Source: Beta vulgaris subsp. vulgaris (Eukaryota; Streptophyta; Magnoliopsida; Caryophyllales; Amaranthaceae). From it: a DNA stretch of 64,000 nucleotides. Within the stretch, counting starts at the first letter, position 1. The number at the start of each line of letters is the position of its first letter. Under the pieces are notes generated by a model. It was given only the letters and a program-made list of their open reading frames with translations. It ran no database searches and had not been told where the DNA came from. The stretch covers positions 28,387,748 to 28,451,747 of the forward strand of contig NC_079202.1 of assembly GCF_026745355.1 (NCBI RefSeq), written 5' to 3'. This document shows, one piece after another, positions 22,956 through 34,900 of the stretch. Position numbers and translations under genes: made by a program.

Positions 22956-23369
22956 GTGGTAATGGTTCCTAAGCCGAATGGTACTTGGCGGATGTGTGTT
23001 GATTACACGGATTTAAACAAGGCCTGTCCTAAAGACAGCTTTCCACTGCCCAAGATTGACCGGCTGGTTGATTCTACAGCAGGGCATGCACTGCTTAGTT
23101 TCATGTACGCCTACTCAGGTTTCCACCAAATTCCTATGTGGCCGGATGATCAGGATAAGACCTCTTTCATTACTGAAAAGGGGTTATATGGCTGGCTTCG
23201 GATGCCCTTCGGCCTGAGGAATGCACCGACCACCTTTCAAAGGCTCATCAACACTGTTTTTCAGCCGCAACTTGGGAAAAATATGGAGGCTTATAGTGAC
23301 GATATGATCGTCAAAAGCAGAGAAGAAAAGGATCCTGTGGAAGATCTAAGAGAAACCTTCATCACTTAG
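22956..23369 (+). pseudogene. Gypsy A reverse transcriptase palm, active site altered
   Basis: Ty3-type RT: WRMCVDYTDLNKACPKDSFP, LRMPFGLRNAPTTFQRLI. Two key positions differ from the family norm. The usual DAYSGYHQI block reads MYAYSGFHQI, so the first catalytic Asp is replaced by Tyr. The YxDD motif reads AYSDDMIV with Ser at x, where Val, Ile or Met is usual. The loss of the Asp would abolish polymerase activity. A stop at 23367 truncates the frame. Confidence 0.9.
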
Positions 23370-23381
23370 AGAAAGTAGAAG

Positions 23382-24230
23382 TTGAAACTCAAACCGCAGA
23401 AATGCGTATTCGGCGTAGTGGCAGGGAAGTTTTTGGGGTTTTTGGTCGATCAACTAGGGATTGAGGCCAACCCTGACAAAATTCAGGCAATTCTTGATAT
23501 GACCTTGCTGTCCAAGGTCAAGGAAGTACAGCGTCTAACGGGATGTCTAGCTGCTCTTGGACGGTTTCTTTCGAAATCAGGAGATAAGTGTCATCACTTC
23601 TTTGCGCCTATAAAAAAGAAGGCAAAGTTTGAATGGATGGAGGAAGCTGAGAAAGCACTTCAGCAAGTTAAAGACCATCTTCAGCAATTACCTGGGCTAA
23701 TCAGCCCGGCCGAAGGAGAGAAGTTGTACGTTTACCTGGCCGTGTCCCTATTCGCGGTAAGTGTTATTCTCCTAGCTGAGAGAGATTCAGTACAAATACC
23801 TGTCTACTTTGTTAGCCATGTGCTAAAGGACGCAGAAGGCAGGTACTCGTCAATTGAGAAGTTCGGTCTAGCACTGCTAATGGCCAGCCGGAAGTTAAGA
23901 CCTTACTCTCTAGCTCACAGTATTCTCGTCTACACAGACCAGCCATTAAGGCAAGTATTGCATAAGATGGACGCATCCGGCCGAATGTTGAAATGGGCTG
24001 TTGAGCTCAATATGTTTGATCTGACGTTCGAGCCCCAAAAAGCAATTAAGGGGCAAGCTCTAGCAGACTTTATTGTAGAGGTCACTCGGCCAACGGTGGA
24101 AAACATCAAGGACCCAGCAGAGGGAAAGAGGCATTGGACTCTAATGGTGGACGGATCATCCACTGCTAATGGATGTGGAGCCGGATCATTTTCCAGTCGC
24201 CAGAAGGGGACAAGTTTGAGTATGCAATGA
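23382..24230 (+). pseudogene. Gypsy A RT thumb, RNase H and start of second RNase H
   Basis: The frame continues with the RT thumb and connection (KLKPQKCVFGVVAGKFLGF, VQRLTGCLAALGRF). It then carries the Ty3-type RNase H (LYVYLAVSLFAVSVILL, RYSSIEKFGLALLM, LVYTDQPLRQVLHK), in which the usual first catalytic Asp appears changed. It ends with the start of a second, archaeal-type RNase H (WTLMVDGSSTANGCGAG). Two RNase H domains in tandem are diagnostic of the Tat lineage. Confidence 0.88.
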
Positions 24231-24510
24231 AGTTCCAATTCCAGGCTTCAAACAACGAAGCAGAGTATGAAGTTCTCTTAGCCGACATTAGAATGTGCAA
24301 AGCGGCTGGAGCCCTGGAAATTGAAGCTAAAACTGATTCTCTACTGTTAATCAGCCAAGTGAATGGAGACTTCGAATGCAAGGAGGTGTCCATGAGTAAG
24401 TATATGAACTTGATAAAACAGGAGATCAAGTCTTTGAAACGATTCGTCCTAGATTAAGTGCCAAGATCTGAAAACCATCAGGCTGATGCCCTGTCCAAGC
24501 TAGCCAGTTC
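24173..24510 (+). pseudogene. Gypsy A archaeal-type RNase H (aRNH)
   Basis: Continuation of the second RNase H after a frame change: NNEAEYEVLLADIRMCKAAG with the catalytic Glu, IEAKTDSLLLISQVNGDF with Asp, then an in-frame stop at about 24455. The end of the domain (PRSENHQADALSKLAS, with the last Asp) lies in the next open segment. The domain is known from Tat-lineage elements, where it supplements or replaces the ancestral RNase H. Confidence 0.88.
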
Positions 24511-25754
24511 GGCTGAGGGGGATGTACCTATAACAGTTTTCTGGGAGGTCAAGGCGGCCAAGAGCATTGATGCCAAAGAAGTTATGTTCCTCAGCCGAGA
24601 AGACAAGTGGAGTCCCATTATTGAATACAAGAAGACAGGCCGGTTACCCCTTGATCCTTTAGAAGCTAAGTATGTGAAGGCTCGGGACAAGTGGTTCGAG
24701 TTGTGGAATGAAACTTTGTACAAAAAATCCTTCAACCGGCCTCTTCTCAAGTGCATCAGTAGGAAGGATGGATTGGACGTTTTGAAAGAGTTGCATGAAG
24801 GAGCTTGTGCTTCCCACATTGGGGGAAGAGCGTTAGGAGAAAAAGCTCTAAGGACTGGCTATTTTTGGCCGACCTTGAAGGAGGACGCCTTGCTTTGCGT
24901 GAAGAAATGTGATAGTTGTCAAAAGCATGGCAACATCTATCATAAGCCGTCCAATTACTTAACTCCAATCCTTTTTCCTCTACCCTTTGCTAAATGGGGA
25001 ATGGACATTCTTGGCCCTTTTCCTATTGCTGCCGGCCAGAAGAAGTTTGTAATAGTAGTCGTCGACTACTTTACAAAATGGGTGGAGGCTGAAGCACTGA
25101 GAGGCATTACACCAACGACTCAAAGGGTTCATCTGGAAGAACCTCATCACAAGGTTTGGTATGCCCCAGTCTATTGTCTTTGACAATGGACCACAATTTG
25201 AAACACCCAAGTTTCGTCAATGGCTGGCCGATCAAGGAATCAAGGCTCACTTTGCTGCAGTGGCTCATCCACAAGCTAATGGACATGTCGAGGCTTTTAA
25301 TAAGATCTTGTCGGCCGGAATCAAAAAGAAGTTAGATAATGCAAAAGGATTATGGGTTGAAGAATTCCAGTTGGTCTTGTGGTCAATAAGAACAACGACC
25401 AAGAACTCAACTGGAGAAACCCCTTTCATGCTGGCATATGGCTCAGAGGCCGTCCTTCCATTGAAGTTGAGGAACCAACACTGCGAGTGATGATGTATTC
25501 AGAAGATGCCAATTGGGCTGCTCTTCGGACGGCTTTAGATCTAGTTCCTGAAGTCAGGGGCAATGCACTTCTGAGAATGCAACTCTACAAGCTAAGAATG
25601 GCTAGAGAATTTAACAACAGAGTTGCAAGGCGGCCACTGAAGCAGGGAGACCTCGTCCTAAGGAAGATGGAAGCGGCCGGCCGAGCTAAAGAGCTAGGAA
25701 AGCTCACTCCCAATTGGGAGGGACCCTACAAAATCATCGAAGTAGTTCAGAATG
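24458..25754 (+). pseudogene. Gypsy A integrase, up to the CACTA insertion
   Basis: The HHCC zinc-binding region is readable (LHEGACASHIGGR, then CVKKCDSCQKH). The DDE core follows: KWGMDILGPFPIAAGQKKF with the first Asp, IVFDNGPQF with the second, PQANGHVEAFNKIL with the catalytic Glu. The C-terminal part (RRPLKQGDLVLRKMEAAG, KLTPNWEGPYKIIEVVQN) is interrupted at 25755 by the CACTA element. Frame changes occur near 25110 and 25470. All three catalytic residues are visible, but the copy is broken. Confidence 0.9.
25752..25754. repeat. CACTA target-site duplication, left (ATG)
   Basis: atg before the left CACTA end, matching 30910-30912. Removing the element plus one copy restores a continuous Gypsy A reading frame. 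Confidence 0.9.
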
Positions 25755-25911
25755 CACTAGTGGAAAAAAATGCTTGTGCTACTTATCAAGTGCTTGGGTT
25801 GAGCTTGAAAACGGAGCACATGGTCTTCGTATCATTTTCGAAAAAAAAAGGATCTCAAGTGCTCCAATTGGGCCGAAAATCGGAGCACTTGAGTTTTCTA
25901 TTGGGCCCTGA
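25755..25911. repeat. CACTA left terminus and subterminal repeats
   Basis: Terminal CACTAGTGGAAAAA followed by about four diverged copies of the AAGTGCTCCGGTT motif in both orientations (around 25788, 25811, 25857, 25879). These are probable transposase binding sites. Confidence 0.85.
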
Positions 25912-26354
25912 AATTCCCTCCCTCCAAGTCTTGCACCCGCATTTACTCTCCAATTCCCTCGTCAATTCACACCCCATCCTCTCCATTTCTCAAGACCTAA
26001 CTCACGGCGGACGACCTACCTGCTCTTCTCCTTCTCTCACTGTAGCAGGTGAATCTGCAATCTCTTCCCTCTTTAATTTAGTTTTTGGTTCCTTCTCTCT
26101 CCTCATCACTCGTGAATAAAAATTATGAATAATTTCTAATAGAGTTAACAATGGAGAATCGGGGGCGAAACCCTAGCTTTCTCTCTCTTTTCACTATCGC
26201 ATCTACTAAAGTCTTCGAATTCTCCGAGGAACGTTTCGAAGGTATTTTTCACTCCATTAAATTTCTATCTTTTCGTCAATTTCGTCATTTTTTCAATTCT
26301 GGATTCGTTTTTTATAATATTATGAATTTGTTGTTAAAAGAGGGGGGATTGTAG
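25912..26354. other. CACTA interior, unassigned leader-like DNA
   Basis: CT-rich DNA with a short frame (26151-26354, beginning MENRGRNPSFLSL) that I do not recognise. It could be another captured piece or an intron flank of the acetyl-CoA synthetase fragment. No function is claimed. Confidence 0.4.
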
Positions 26355-28687
26355 ATTGCAAGCCAAAGATTGTGTTTACTTGCAATGATGTCAAAAGAGG
26401 AGCAAAGGTTATTGGACTTAAAGACATAGTGGATGCTGCTCTTGTTGAATCACCAAACAATGGCGTCCCTGTAGGTATAGACTTGACTAACTTTCTTCTA
26501 ATACTGTTGTACTACTTTAAGCTTTGTCCTTCGAGTATCTCACCCTTGAAATATAAATACTTATGACTTTTCTGTTGCATATTATTTGTCGAATGTAAGT
26601 TTAGGACCATTTGGATGCCCAAATTATCATGTTCTATATAGTTTGTACCTCATTTATCTGAAGATTAGAAGAGCATACTTCAGTCTTTGTATGGGAACTA
26701 AAATTGCTCCAGGATTCCTTTGTTATTGTTTCTCTGGTTACATTTTATTGCAAGAGTAGTGCAAGAGCTCAGTATGTAGATATTTGTTCAACCTTAAGTG
26801 AACCCAGTTTTGCCTTTTAATCATAAGATCGTGTTTGGTAGGCAATTACACAACTGGAAATATGTGCAGCAGACCATTACTGGTCCACATAATTTGATCT
26901 GACTTTATGAGAATCAATAAATGTATTTCAGGGTGGTGATGTGATTGAATGAAAAGAAAGGACATAATGTGTATGACCAATTTATTGAACCTTGTTTTCT
27001 TATGTTAATTATTTCTCATAACTTTGGATCTTTGGTTGTGGCATTTCCATTACTTAAGCTGAAATAATATCTGCTAAAAATGTAACGAACTAACGATTGA
27101 TTATCGTCGCTTAATCTTTCTCCTATCTTAACGAAGCTCTCATCAAGGAACCACCTTGACTAATGGTTAAGCTTCCCTGATCAACAATATTTCAGTTGTT
27201 CTTTTCAGCTCAAACTACTATAGTTCTGAGCTATGGTTTTGTGGTGCTAGCTTCATTTGTTCATCATCTTTAATTTTTCCTTATTTTGCACAAGAAATTT
27301 TAGTAACTTTTCATCATTTGAATAGATGTATGCCTGACATATGCAAACCAGACATCCTTGAAGAGAGAAAACACCAAGTGGACGGAAGGAAGAGATATTT
27401 GGTGGCAAGTTGGTGTGCTTCTTCTCGTGATGTTATATCTATGAAATAATTGGACAAGTGTCGATTTATTTTCCATGTTATATCTCATTTCAAGAATTTG
27501 TAAGCTTGAGACAATCATTATGTGAATGATAAATTTTCTTTTCATCCTTTAGGATGTTGTCCCTAAGTATCCAAGTACTTGTGATGCTGTGTGGGTTGAT
27601 GCGGAGGATCCTCTATTCCTGCTTTATACAAGTGGAAGCACAGGAAAACCCAAGGTATCAAGGTTTATCATTGTTTTACAATCAATGGTCTATTCTTTGA
27701 TTATTTTTAGTTGATCAAAATTGAAGTATAATTCATGAAATCTTACTATGAACAATCATTTCTAGGCTGTCATGCATACAACCAAAGGATACATGGTATA
27801 CACTACAACAACATTTAAGTATGCATTTGACTATAAGCCCTCAGATATATACTGGTAAGGGTACATATACAACCCTTCTTATTAACATGCAATCATGTGT
27901 TTATTGTTACTATCATCACTATCTTTATGTGTATATCTATTTTAATTCTTACTGTTATTTCATATCCTTATGGTCGTGTGAGATCATCACTACATTTATA
28001 GAATTTATAATTGACTTCTGCTTGCGTGATATAGGTGCACAGCTGATTGTGGTTGGATTACTGGACACAGTTATGTCACATATGGTCCTTTACTCAATGG
28101 AGCTTCTTGTCTTATTATTGAAGGGGTAATTACCTGCCAATCCATTGATTTCTTAAAGATGGATATATGCACATTCCAGTCTTCCTAGATTTTTTTTTTG
28201 GGAACATATAACTGTTGTTAAACTATGCTTTTAACATGGTCAGAGAACTGAGTCCGGATCCTCTAAAGTTATCGTGAAACTCTACAAGGTAGAGTTGTAT
28301 CTGAGCCATATATTTTAAAATAAAGGGCTCATATTGATGGAAGGGAAAGATTTAGGGGTGGATTTTGATGAGATAAAATAAGGAGGATTTTTGAAAGAGA
28401 ATATATGAGCCATTGATTTTTCATTCAATAGTTAATATTGCTCAAACTCTACCTTGTAGAGTTATTTTACAACTCTAGAGGATCCAAACATCAGAGAACT
28501 GCAAGTATCCGCTTATATCCACCTGAAGTATCTTAATTCTTATCATTCATAATTATGCTTGATTGTCTTATAGGCTCCAACTTACCCTGATGCTGGACGC
28601 TGTTGGGACATTGTTGATAAGTACAAAGTGTCAATATTCTACACTGCCCCTACTCTGGTCAGATCTCTCATGTGAGAGGGCTCTGAG
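26355..28687 (+). pseudogene. Captured acetyl-CoA synthetase gene fragment, introns kept
   Basis: Six consecutive exons of a plant acetyl-CoA synthetase (acetate-activating, AMP-forming) gene with their introns: about 26355-26474, 27326-27408, 27553-27654, 27766-27854, 28035-28125, 28574-28687. Junctions follow GT-AG and keep frame. Diagnostic sequences are VKRGAKVIGLKDIVDAALVE, the AMP-binding motif [29 protein letters not shown] and [17 protein letters not shown]. Only the middle of the ~700-residue enzyme is present. The last exon has a premature TGA (28673-28675). Retained introns show capture from genomic DNA, not from mRNA. The parental gene would make acetyl-CoA from acetate, probably in the plastid. 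Confidence 0.9.
28251..28490. mobile_element. Mutator-like MITE inside captured intron
   Basis: About 240 bp with ~45-bp imperfect terminal inverted repeats (shared core ggatcctct...actctacaaggtagagtt), flanked by an 11-bp direct repeat tcagagaactg (28240-28250 and 28491-28501). The 9-11-bp duplication suggests a Mutator-type MITE. It lies in the last captured acetyl-CoA synthetase intron. Confidence 0.75.
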
Positions 28688-29291
28688 GTAAATCTATCTG
28701 TTATACTACTGTAGATCAAACTATGAGTCCATTCTGTAGTCTGTACTGTGTTCATAAGTAACCCTGTCACTTTCGGTCTCCATGGTTCCCTGTTTTTAGT
28801 ACTTTGGACAGTTTTTGGCAGCTATTCAAGTGGCTGATAGTTGGATGGCTTCTACTGTGGAATTATTGTAGGATTTTATCTATGCATGCACATCTTTTTA
28901 CAATTTTAATAAGTTAGCTCTATGTATCATCTGGTTAAACGTTGCAGCATGAGTTATTATCTGTACACTCACTGAGTAAGGTGCAACTAATCCCACTAAG
29001 ACAAAAAAACACGTACATTATTTCTTTATAATTATCCAAACACGTACATTTTTAATAACTAAACACATCTTCAAAGCATGAAAAACAAAGCCACCTAACA
29101 ACCTGAAAGCAACACAACACAACACACCTATAACAAACACCATTAATCTTCAATGATCTACACACAAGTTAAATATAAAGCAACAACTGAAGTCACTTAA
29201 CAAAGAAAAATCATTTTACAATGATCAAATCATACACTTATTGAGTTTAATTACCCTCCTTATTGGTTACCCAACGTAACATACTTGTGCC
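28688..29291. other. CACTA interior spacer
   Basis: No gene seen. It contains the GTAAAT donor side of the last captured exon, then AT-rich DNA up to the P450 fragment. Confidence 0.4.
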
Positions 29292-29834
29292 TTACTGAAA
29301 CTTGCAAACTTTAACCTTATATCCATTCTTCATACGAAGCATTAAAGAGATGTCCGGCATAACAAGTTGTCCTTGTATTGCTTGGAACTTGTAGTTTTGA
29401 ACTATGGTAGCAACGACAGCTTTCATTTGGGTGAAAGCCATATTCTTTCCTAAACAAGATCTTGGCCCTGCATTAAAGGTTAAGAACTTGTAAGCTGGTT
29501 CATGCTTAATATTCCCACGTTCAGATATCCATCTCTCCAGCTTAAACTCGTTACAATCATCTCCCCATATCGATTTCATCCTTCCCATTGCATATAAGTT
29601 GAAGATAATTTGCATATTTGGATACACATGTTGGCCACTTGGAAGTATGTCCAACTCCATAGAAGCCTTTTGTTCAAAGGCCACTGGAGGGTACAATCTT
29701 AAAGCTTCACATAATGCACCATGAACATAAACTAGCTTGTCATGATCTTGGTTGGAACTTAATCGTAGCTTTATATGATGCAGTTTGGAGAGGTGGGTGT
29801 GGGTGATAATGCTGACCGCTGCTTTCCTGCACAA
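29292..29834 (-). pseudogene. Captured cytochrome P450 C-terminal fragment (CYP96/CYP86-like)
   Basis: A minus-strand open frame whose last ~145 residues are the C-terminal third of a plant P450. Visible are the K-helix GALCEALRLYPPV (ExxR), a PERW-like region (FKLERWISERGNIKHEP), the heme-binding loop FNAGPRSCLGKNMAF with its Cys, and a natural C-terminus. The best family match by recall is CYP96 (alkane or fatty acid mid-chain hydroxylase) or its CYP86 relatives. The oxygen-binding I-helix and everything upstream are missing, so it cannot be an active enzyme. The frame is otherwise unbroken. The first ~35 residues do not look like P450. Confidence 0.88.
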
Positions 29835-29979
29835 GTTTCGTTTCCCAATGATCAGGCAAATCCTTATGCTTGTTGCTTCCTTTGCTATAAGCTAAACTCA
29901 TTCTTACTAGGGGTATCTCTGCTTATTAAAATCTGAAAATGTAAACCTTTTATCCTTAATTTCTGAATTATTTATATCA

Positions 29980-30269
<290 letters not shown>

Positions 30270-30633
30270 CTGCACCAGAACATAATAAGACAGAATTCTC
30301 ATAATGAAGCAGCCAAGTCAACAAAGTGCAATATTCCCATAGGACATCCTAGAAGCATCTCCTTTTGCTTGTTTCTTATTTGGTTCATTTTGATTTGGGC
30401 ATCTCTCCCATTTGGAAGGGTGTGATTTGATGGAGAAGAACTATTGAGTTCGCTCTCCTAGGTTCATTGGAGCCACTTGTATCTTATATTATCTAGAGTT
30501 AATTTTGATTAGAGAACGAACCATATTAACCTGTAGTAGAGTTAGTGATATTATTACTATACTATGCTACTAGCTGCTGCTAGCTTGCATGTTGGCAGTA
30601 GCAGTGGTTTTTTTTTTAAAAAAAGAAAATAGC

Positions 30634-30909
30634 CAAGTGCTCCGGTTGATAAGAAAAAACCGGAGCACTTGATTCACAAGTGCTCCGGTTTTTTCTTATC
30701 AACCGGAGCACTTGAATTATTTTGAGCATATAATAATCACAAGTGCTCCGGTTATTAATACAACCGGAGCACTTGTGAATCTAAGTGCTCCGATTTTCAA
30801 TCAGAGCACTTGATAAATGCTCAAGTGCTCGTATGGTGTCTGCTACGGGTCAAATACGGAGCACTTGTACGATTTTCAACCGGAGCACTTGATGGTTTTT
30901 CCACTAGTG
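30634..30909. repeat. CACTA right terminus, dense subterminal repeats with palindrome
   Basis: About eleven copies of AAGTGCTCCGGTT or its complement, followed by the terminal inverted repeat ending CCACTAGTG at 30909. Within it, 30634-30671 and 30677-30714 form a perfect 38-bp inverted repeat around a 5-nt spacer. Confidence 0.93.
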
Positions 30910-30995
30910 ATGGCACCTTTCGTCTGGAAGGCATGGACGGACGTTCTATTCCTAGGACGTGGAACTCTGATACTTTGAAAAAATACTATGTTTAA
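30910..30995 (+). pseudogene. Gypsy A pol C-terminal end
   Basis: After the CACTA element the pol frame resumes and ends at a stop at 30993-30995. The tail (GTFRLEGMDGRSIPRTWN, then LKKYYV) is the standard C-terminus of Gypsy polyproteins after the integrase. It fixes the CACTA boundary to the base. Confidence 0.9.
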
Positions 30996-31924
30996 GATAT
31001 CTTGAAAAAGTGTAATCCTTTCTTAGTCTCTGGCAATGAAAAAAGTAGAAAGGTATACATGTACCTTGGCTCTTCATCAAGCAAAATTCATATAATACAG
31101 GTCTACTTCCCTCCTATGACTGTCATTCTTTTTGATTTATTTGCTTAAGTTACATACCATCGTCCAAAGCTAACTAATAAAACAGAGAAGCAAGTAAAAG
31201 CACCTTCTATTAGGAGATTGGCCAACATGTTATTATCCTAATATGGATAAGTACATAAAATTGGTTGGCCGTCTGTTTACTTAAAGAGTTAAACATCTCC
31301 AAAACAAGGTCGGCTGGAATTAGGACGCCTTAGTAAAGGTATCCTACTTTCTGTCCAAAAAGCCCAAACTTAAAAATAACAACCTTAGTAAAGGAACAAG
31401 CTATTTCACAATTTAACAAAGATGGACGGGTTGCAAACACCTTCATAAAACGTCCAAGTTATTTAAGCAAATTATGGTCTTTTTCCTTCTTGAAGTAAAG
31501 GAAGGTTACCAAAACCTCCTCGTCCAAGAAGGGGGGCATATAGGGACCTAATTTATTAAAAATAACTAAGTCTTTGTTCAATGACGAATGATTACCAAAA
31601 TTCAGGCTGAACAAGTTATTAACTTAACAGTTTTTTAAAAGTTTTTAACTTAGACAACCGATAAATGTCTTGGTATGTTTGGCCAAATAGAGCCATGGGA
31701 TCAGATGAAAAGTGATAGGACGAATTGCTTTTGTACTTGGACATAAATGTTTGATTATAAAACAAGACGTCCATTGCATGAAAGTATAAAGCATGGGAAA
31801 TGGAAAAAGATAACTCTTTTATAGATAAAAGAAAAGATTCCAAGCTAATCTAAAAATTACAAAAGCAAAACTAAAAAACTACAAGTACAAAAAGGCCTGC
31901 GGCCAAGAGGGGGAATGGGAAAAG
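30996..31924. other. Gypsy A spacer between pol and antisense gene
   Basis: No coding sequence recognised. It contains scattered cgtcc/ggacg motifs shared with the antisense intron repeats. On the minus strand it would be the 3' untranslated part of the antisense gene. Confidence 0.5.
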
Positions 31925-34900
31925 TTAAGCCTCTGGAGGAGTGTTGTTCTCTTTGTCTTGGGCTTCAACTTCGTCTTCCTCTTCGTTTTCAGAGGATTCT
32001 TGGAAGACGGGGGGTTCCTCCCCTTTAATGTTAGCCTTGTGCAGACTCTCTTGAAATTCTAGCTGGCGAACATACCTAGGGATGTCGTCTTCCTCGGCCA
32101 GCATTTCAAAGGCCTGCACAGCCCAAGCCTTCGAAGTATTAATCACTTCGTTCATAGCCTCCTTGGCCGCCTCCTCGGTAGCCGAAAGTTCCAACTTCAG
32201 CATATGACCCTTCCCTCGGAGATAGAGGTTCTCTCTTCTGAGTTTCGCTGCGGCCAGCAAGGCCACATTCCTCTCATTCTGGAGAGAGTCCCTCTCGTCC
32301 AGAAGACTGGTCAGCCGAAGGAGATAATTTTAAATTTGGGCCTCCATCTCAGCCGACCGTTTTTCCCAGGCCGTCTTCGACTGGTGGTGCAGTAACTCCT
32401 TCTCGGCCATGGAGAACGGGGTATGGTTGGCAGCTTTGGTAACATCAGTAACCAGTTTCTTGTTCTCTTTCCTCAGCTGCTTTGCCCAGTCTTCGGCAAT
32501 AAAGCTGCGAGCAAAGAGTTGTCAAAAGAAAGACGAAAAGTGTTAGAACGGATGCAAAATTGAGAAAATACATCTAAAGTATAGAATTCAAAACGTCCAA
32601 AGGAAAAGTTACCTCTGTAGCCAGTTGAGACATGTAGCCAACATGCCCTGATGTGGCTCCCCTCAAACTCTTGATGTAAGGTTCAGGGAAGCATTTGAAA
32701 AGCTCCAGCTTGAGCTTCTCTCTGTCAGCCGAGCTCATCTTCGAAAAAGCGGCCGAAGACTCGTCGTCAGAAAGAGTTGGAGAACCGGCTAGAGCTTCTT
32801 CAGCTATGCCCTTTCCCTTATCTGAAAGAGTTGACTCGTCACTATTTCTGACGGGTATAACGACAGTCTGACAGTTGGAGGGACTCATTGGCCGCCCGCC
32901 AACGCGCAAGGTTCTAACTATGTTAGAGTAGTAAGACTCACCAAAGGATCGGGAGGCCGTCCTGTATGCCTCCGGCATCAGGGAAACCAGTTTGGCAACT
33001 GGCCCAGAATAGGCAGACCCATCGGCGGCCGCGTCCGGCATGGCAGGTTGGGTCCCTGCTCCGGCCAAATGAACATCCGCGTCCGGATGCTCAGTGGCCA
33101 GTGAGCCGGTAGGGCCTCTATAAGTAACCAAGGCCAGTTCCTCGACCTTGGGAGGGTCGTCCTCAGCAGGAATATTAATCACGACCTTGGGAACAGGCCG
33201 TGATGATTCCTTCTTCTTCGCTGTGAACCCCTTTGATTTCTTGGGAAGAGGGGCATCACTGGTGGTGGCCGGTCTTTTCTTGGACGCCCCTTTCTCCGCC
33301 AACGCCTTGGACGTTGGGGCATTTTTCTGAAAAAATTGAGATTGGTCTAAAGAGAAGCTTGGAAGAGAGAGGAAACCGTCCAAATAAGCTCAGGGAGTCC
33401 TATCCTTCGAAGAAGGAAGACGTCGAGAGGCAGCTTTGGACGTTCGGCTCCATAAAGAAGGAGCTTGTCCAGGTCATCCCAAGACGTTTTGTCCTTCGAA
33501 GAAGGAAGACGTCCAGAGACAACTTTGGACGGTCTGCTCCACGGAAGGGAGCTCATCCAGAGTCACCTCAGGACGTTCTGGTCATGAAAAGTAAAGACCG
33601 TCCAAAATTAACTTTGGACGTTCTGCTCCCCGTAGGGGGAACCCGTCCAGAGTCAATTCAGGACGCTTTGCTCTTCAAAGATGAGACTCGTCCAAACAAA
33701 AAAAATTGTTTTCATACTAGGGTGTCCGTCCTTTTTTCAGCACCAGTTTTGCTGAACTCCTTCCAGAGGGAGTCTGTGAACTTGGACGAACTCATATCTC
33801 CCCTCCAAGATTTTCTGAGTTTCGCCTTGGCCGAGTCTGCATAAGAAAAGGAAACATGGTTAAGATCCTAAAAATAGGACGAGGGTATTTACTTAGAGAT
33901 TATTGCAGGGTATACCTCTATCCTCGGCCCGCCGCAAACCGGCCGCGACCAAGAAATCGTCGCTGTAAAACATCTCCTTGAAAGGGATCCAGTTCGACGG
34001 ACCCTTGAAGGAGACGTCGTTGATGGAATACTCCGAGATTCTAAAGTATTCCACCAACTCCTCAGCCGAGCTGTTTTCCAGCTCCAGAAAGGGCGTTGTT
34101 CGTCCAGCGTTGGTAGCAGCCCAGCTAGTATAGCGATATCGTCTGGCTACCGCCTCGTTGGGAGCTTGGACGAACAGGAACTCGGCCTTCCAAGCATGCA
34201 TCTTGGACGTCTTGTCCCAAGACGTCATGAAGCCTTGACGGTTACAAACACTAAACCAGGCCCCATCAACAATTTTGGGAACTTTGGAGACGTAGTGTAT
34301 TTGTGAGAAGGCCGCCATGGACGGATCGACGCCCTTAAATTCACAGACGGCTATGAAGGTCAAGATGTTTTGCCATGAATTTGGGGCAAGTTGGTTGAGT
34401 CTTATGTTGTAATCATAAAGGAGGCGGCTGATGAAAGGGTGCGAAGGAAAACGCAGTCGGCATCTAAGGCCAGACGATAAACAGCGAAGTGGCCAGCAGG
34501 AGCACTAAGTATAGTGTCCTCCCGGCCAGGAAGAACAAACCGATACCCCGGCATGGGTATGGCTGAAGAAAGGTGGTCAAGGTGAGCACCTCCCCGTCCT
34601 AGCCAGCCACTTTCGGCCAGGATATGCCTGGGGTTAGATAAGGGGCCAAGACGCCGCCTTATTTCAGAAGAAGTGGTGGACGGCTCATCTGAGTCACTAG
34701 CCGGGTTAGAGGAGGTTTCGGCTTCGTTCGACTCATCTGAGGCCGACCTGGGCTTGGACGGGCTAGGGTCTGGAGAGCCTCGAACTTCAGATTCCTCCAG
34801 GACGAGTTCAGGAGAAGGACTTGGGTTAGCAGGACGAGCGCTTTGGACTTCTCGCTCTCCATCAGCGGGAATCCGTCCAGTAGATGCCTCCATTTCTGAG

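Noticed and set aside
26355..28687. Functional acetyl-CoA synthetase gene.
   Set aside because: Only six middle exons, a premature stop, and enclosed by CACTA ends.
29292..29834. Functional P450 gene.
   Set aside because: Only the C-terminal third is present, without the I-helix or membrane anchor.
33233..33844. 203-codon plus-strand ORF.
   Set aside because: It runs across an intron minisatellite and antisense exons. Its length is due to the repeat.
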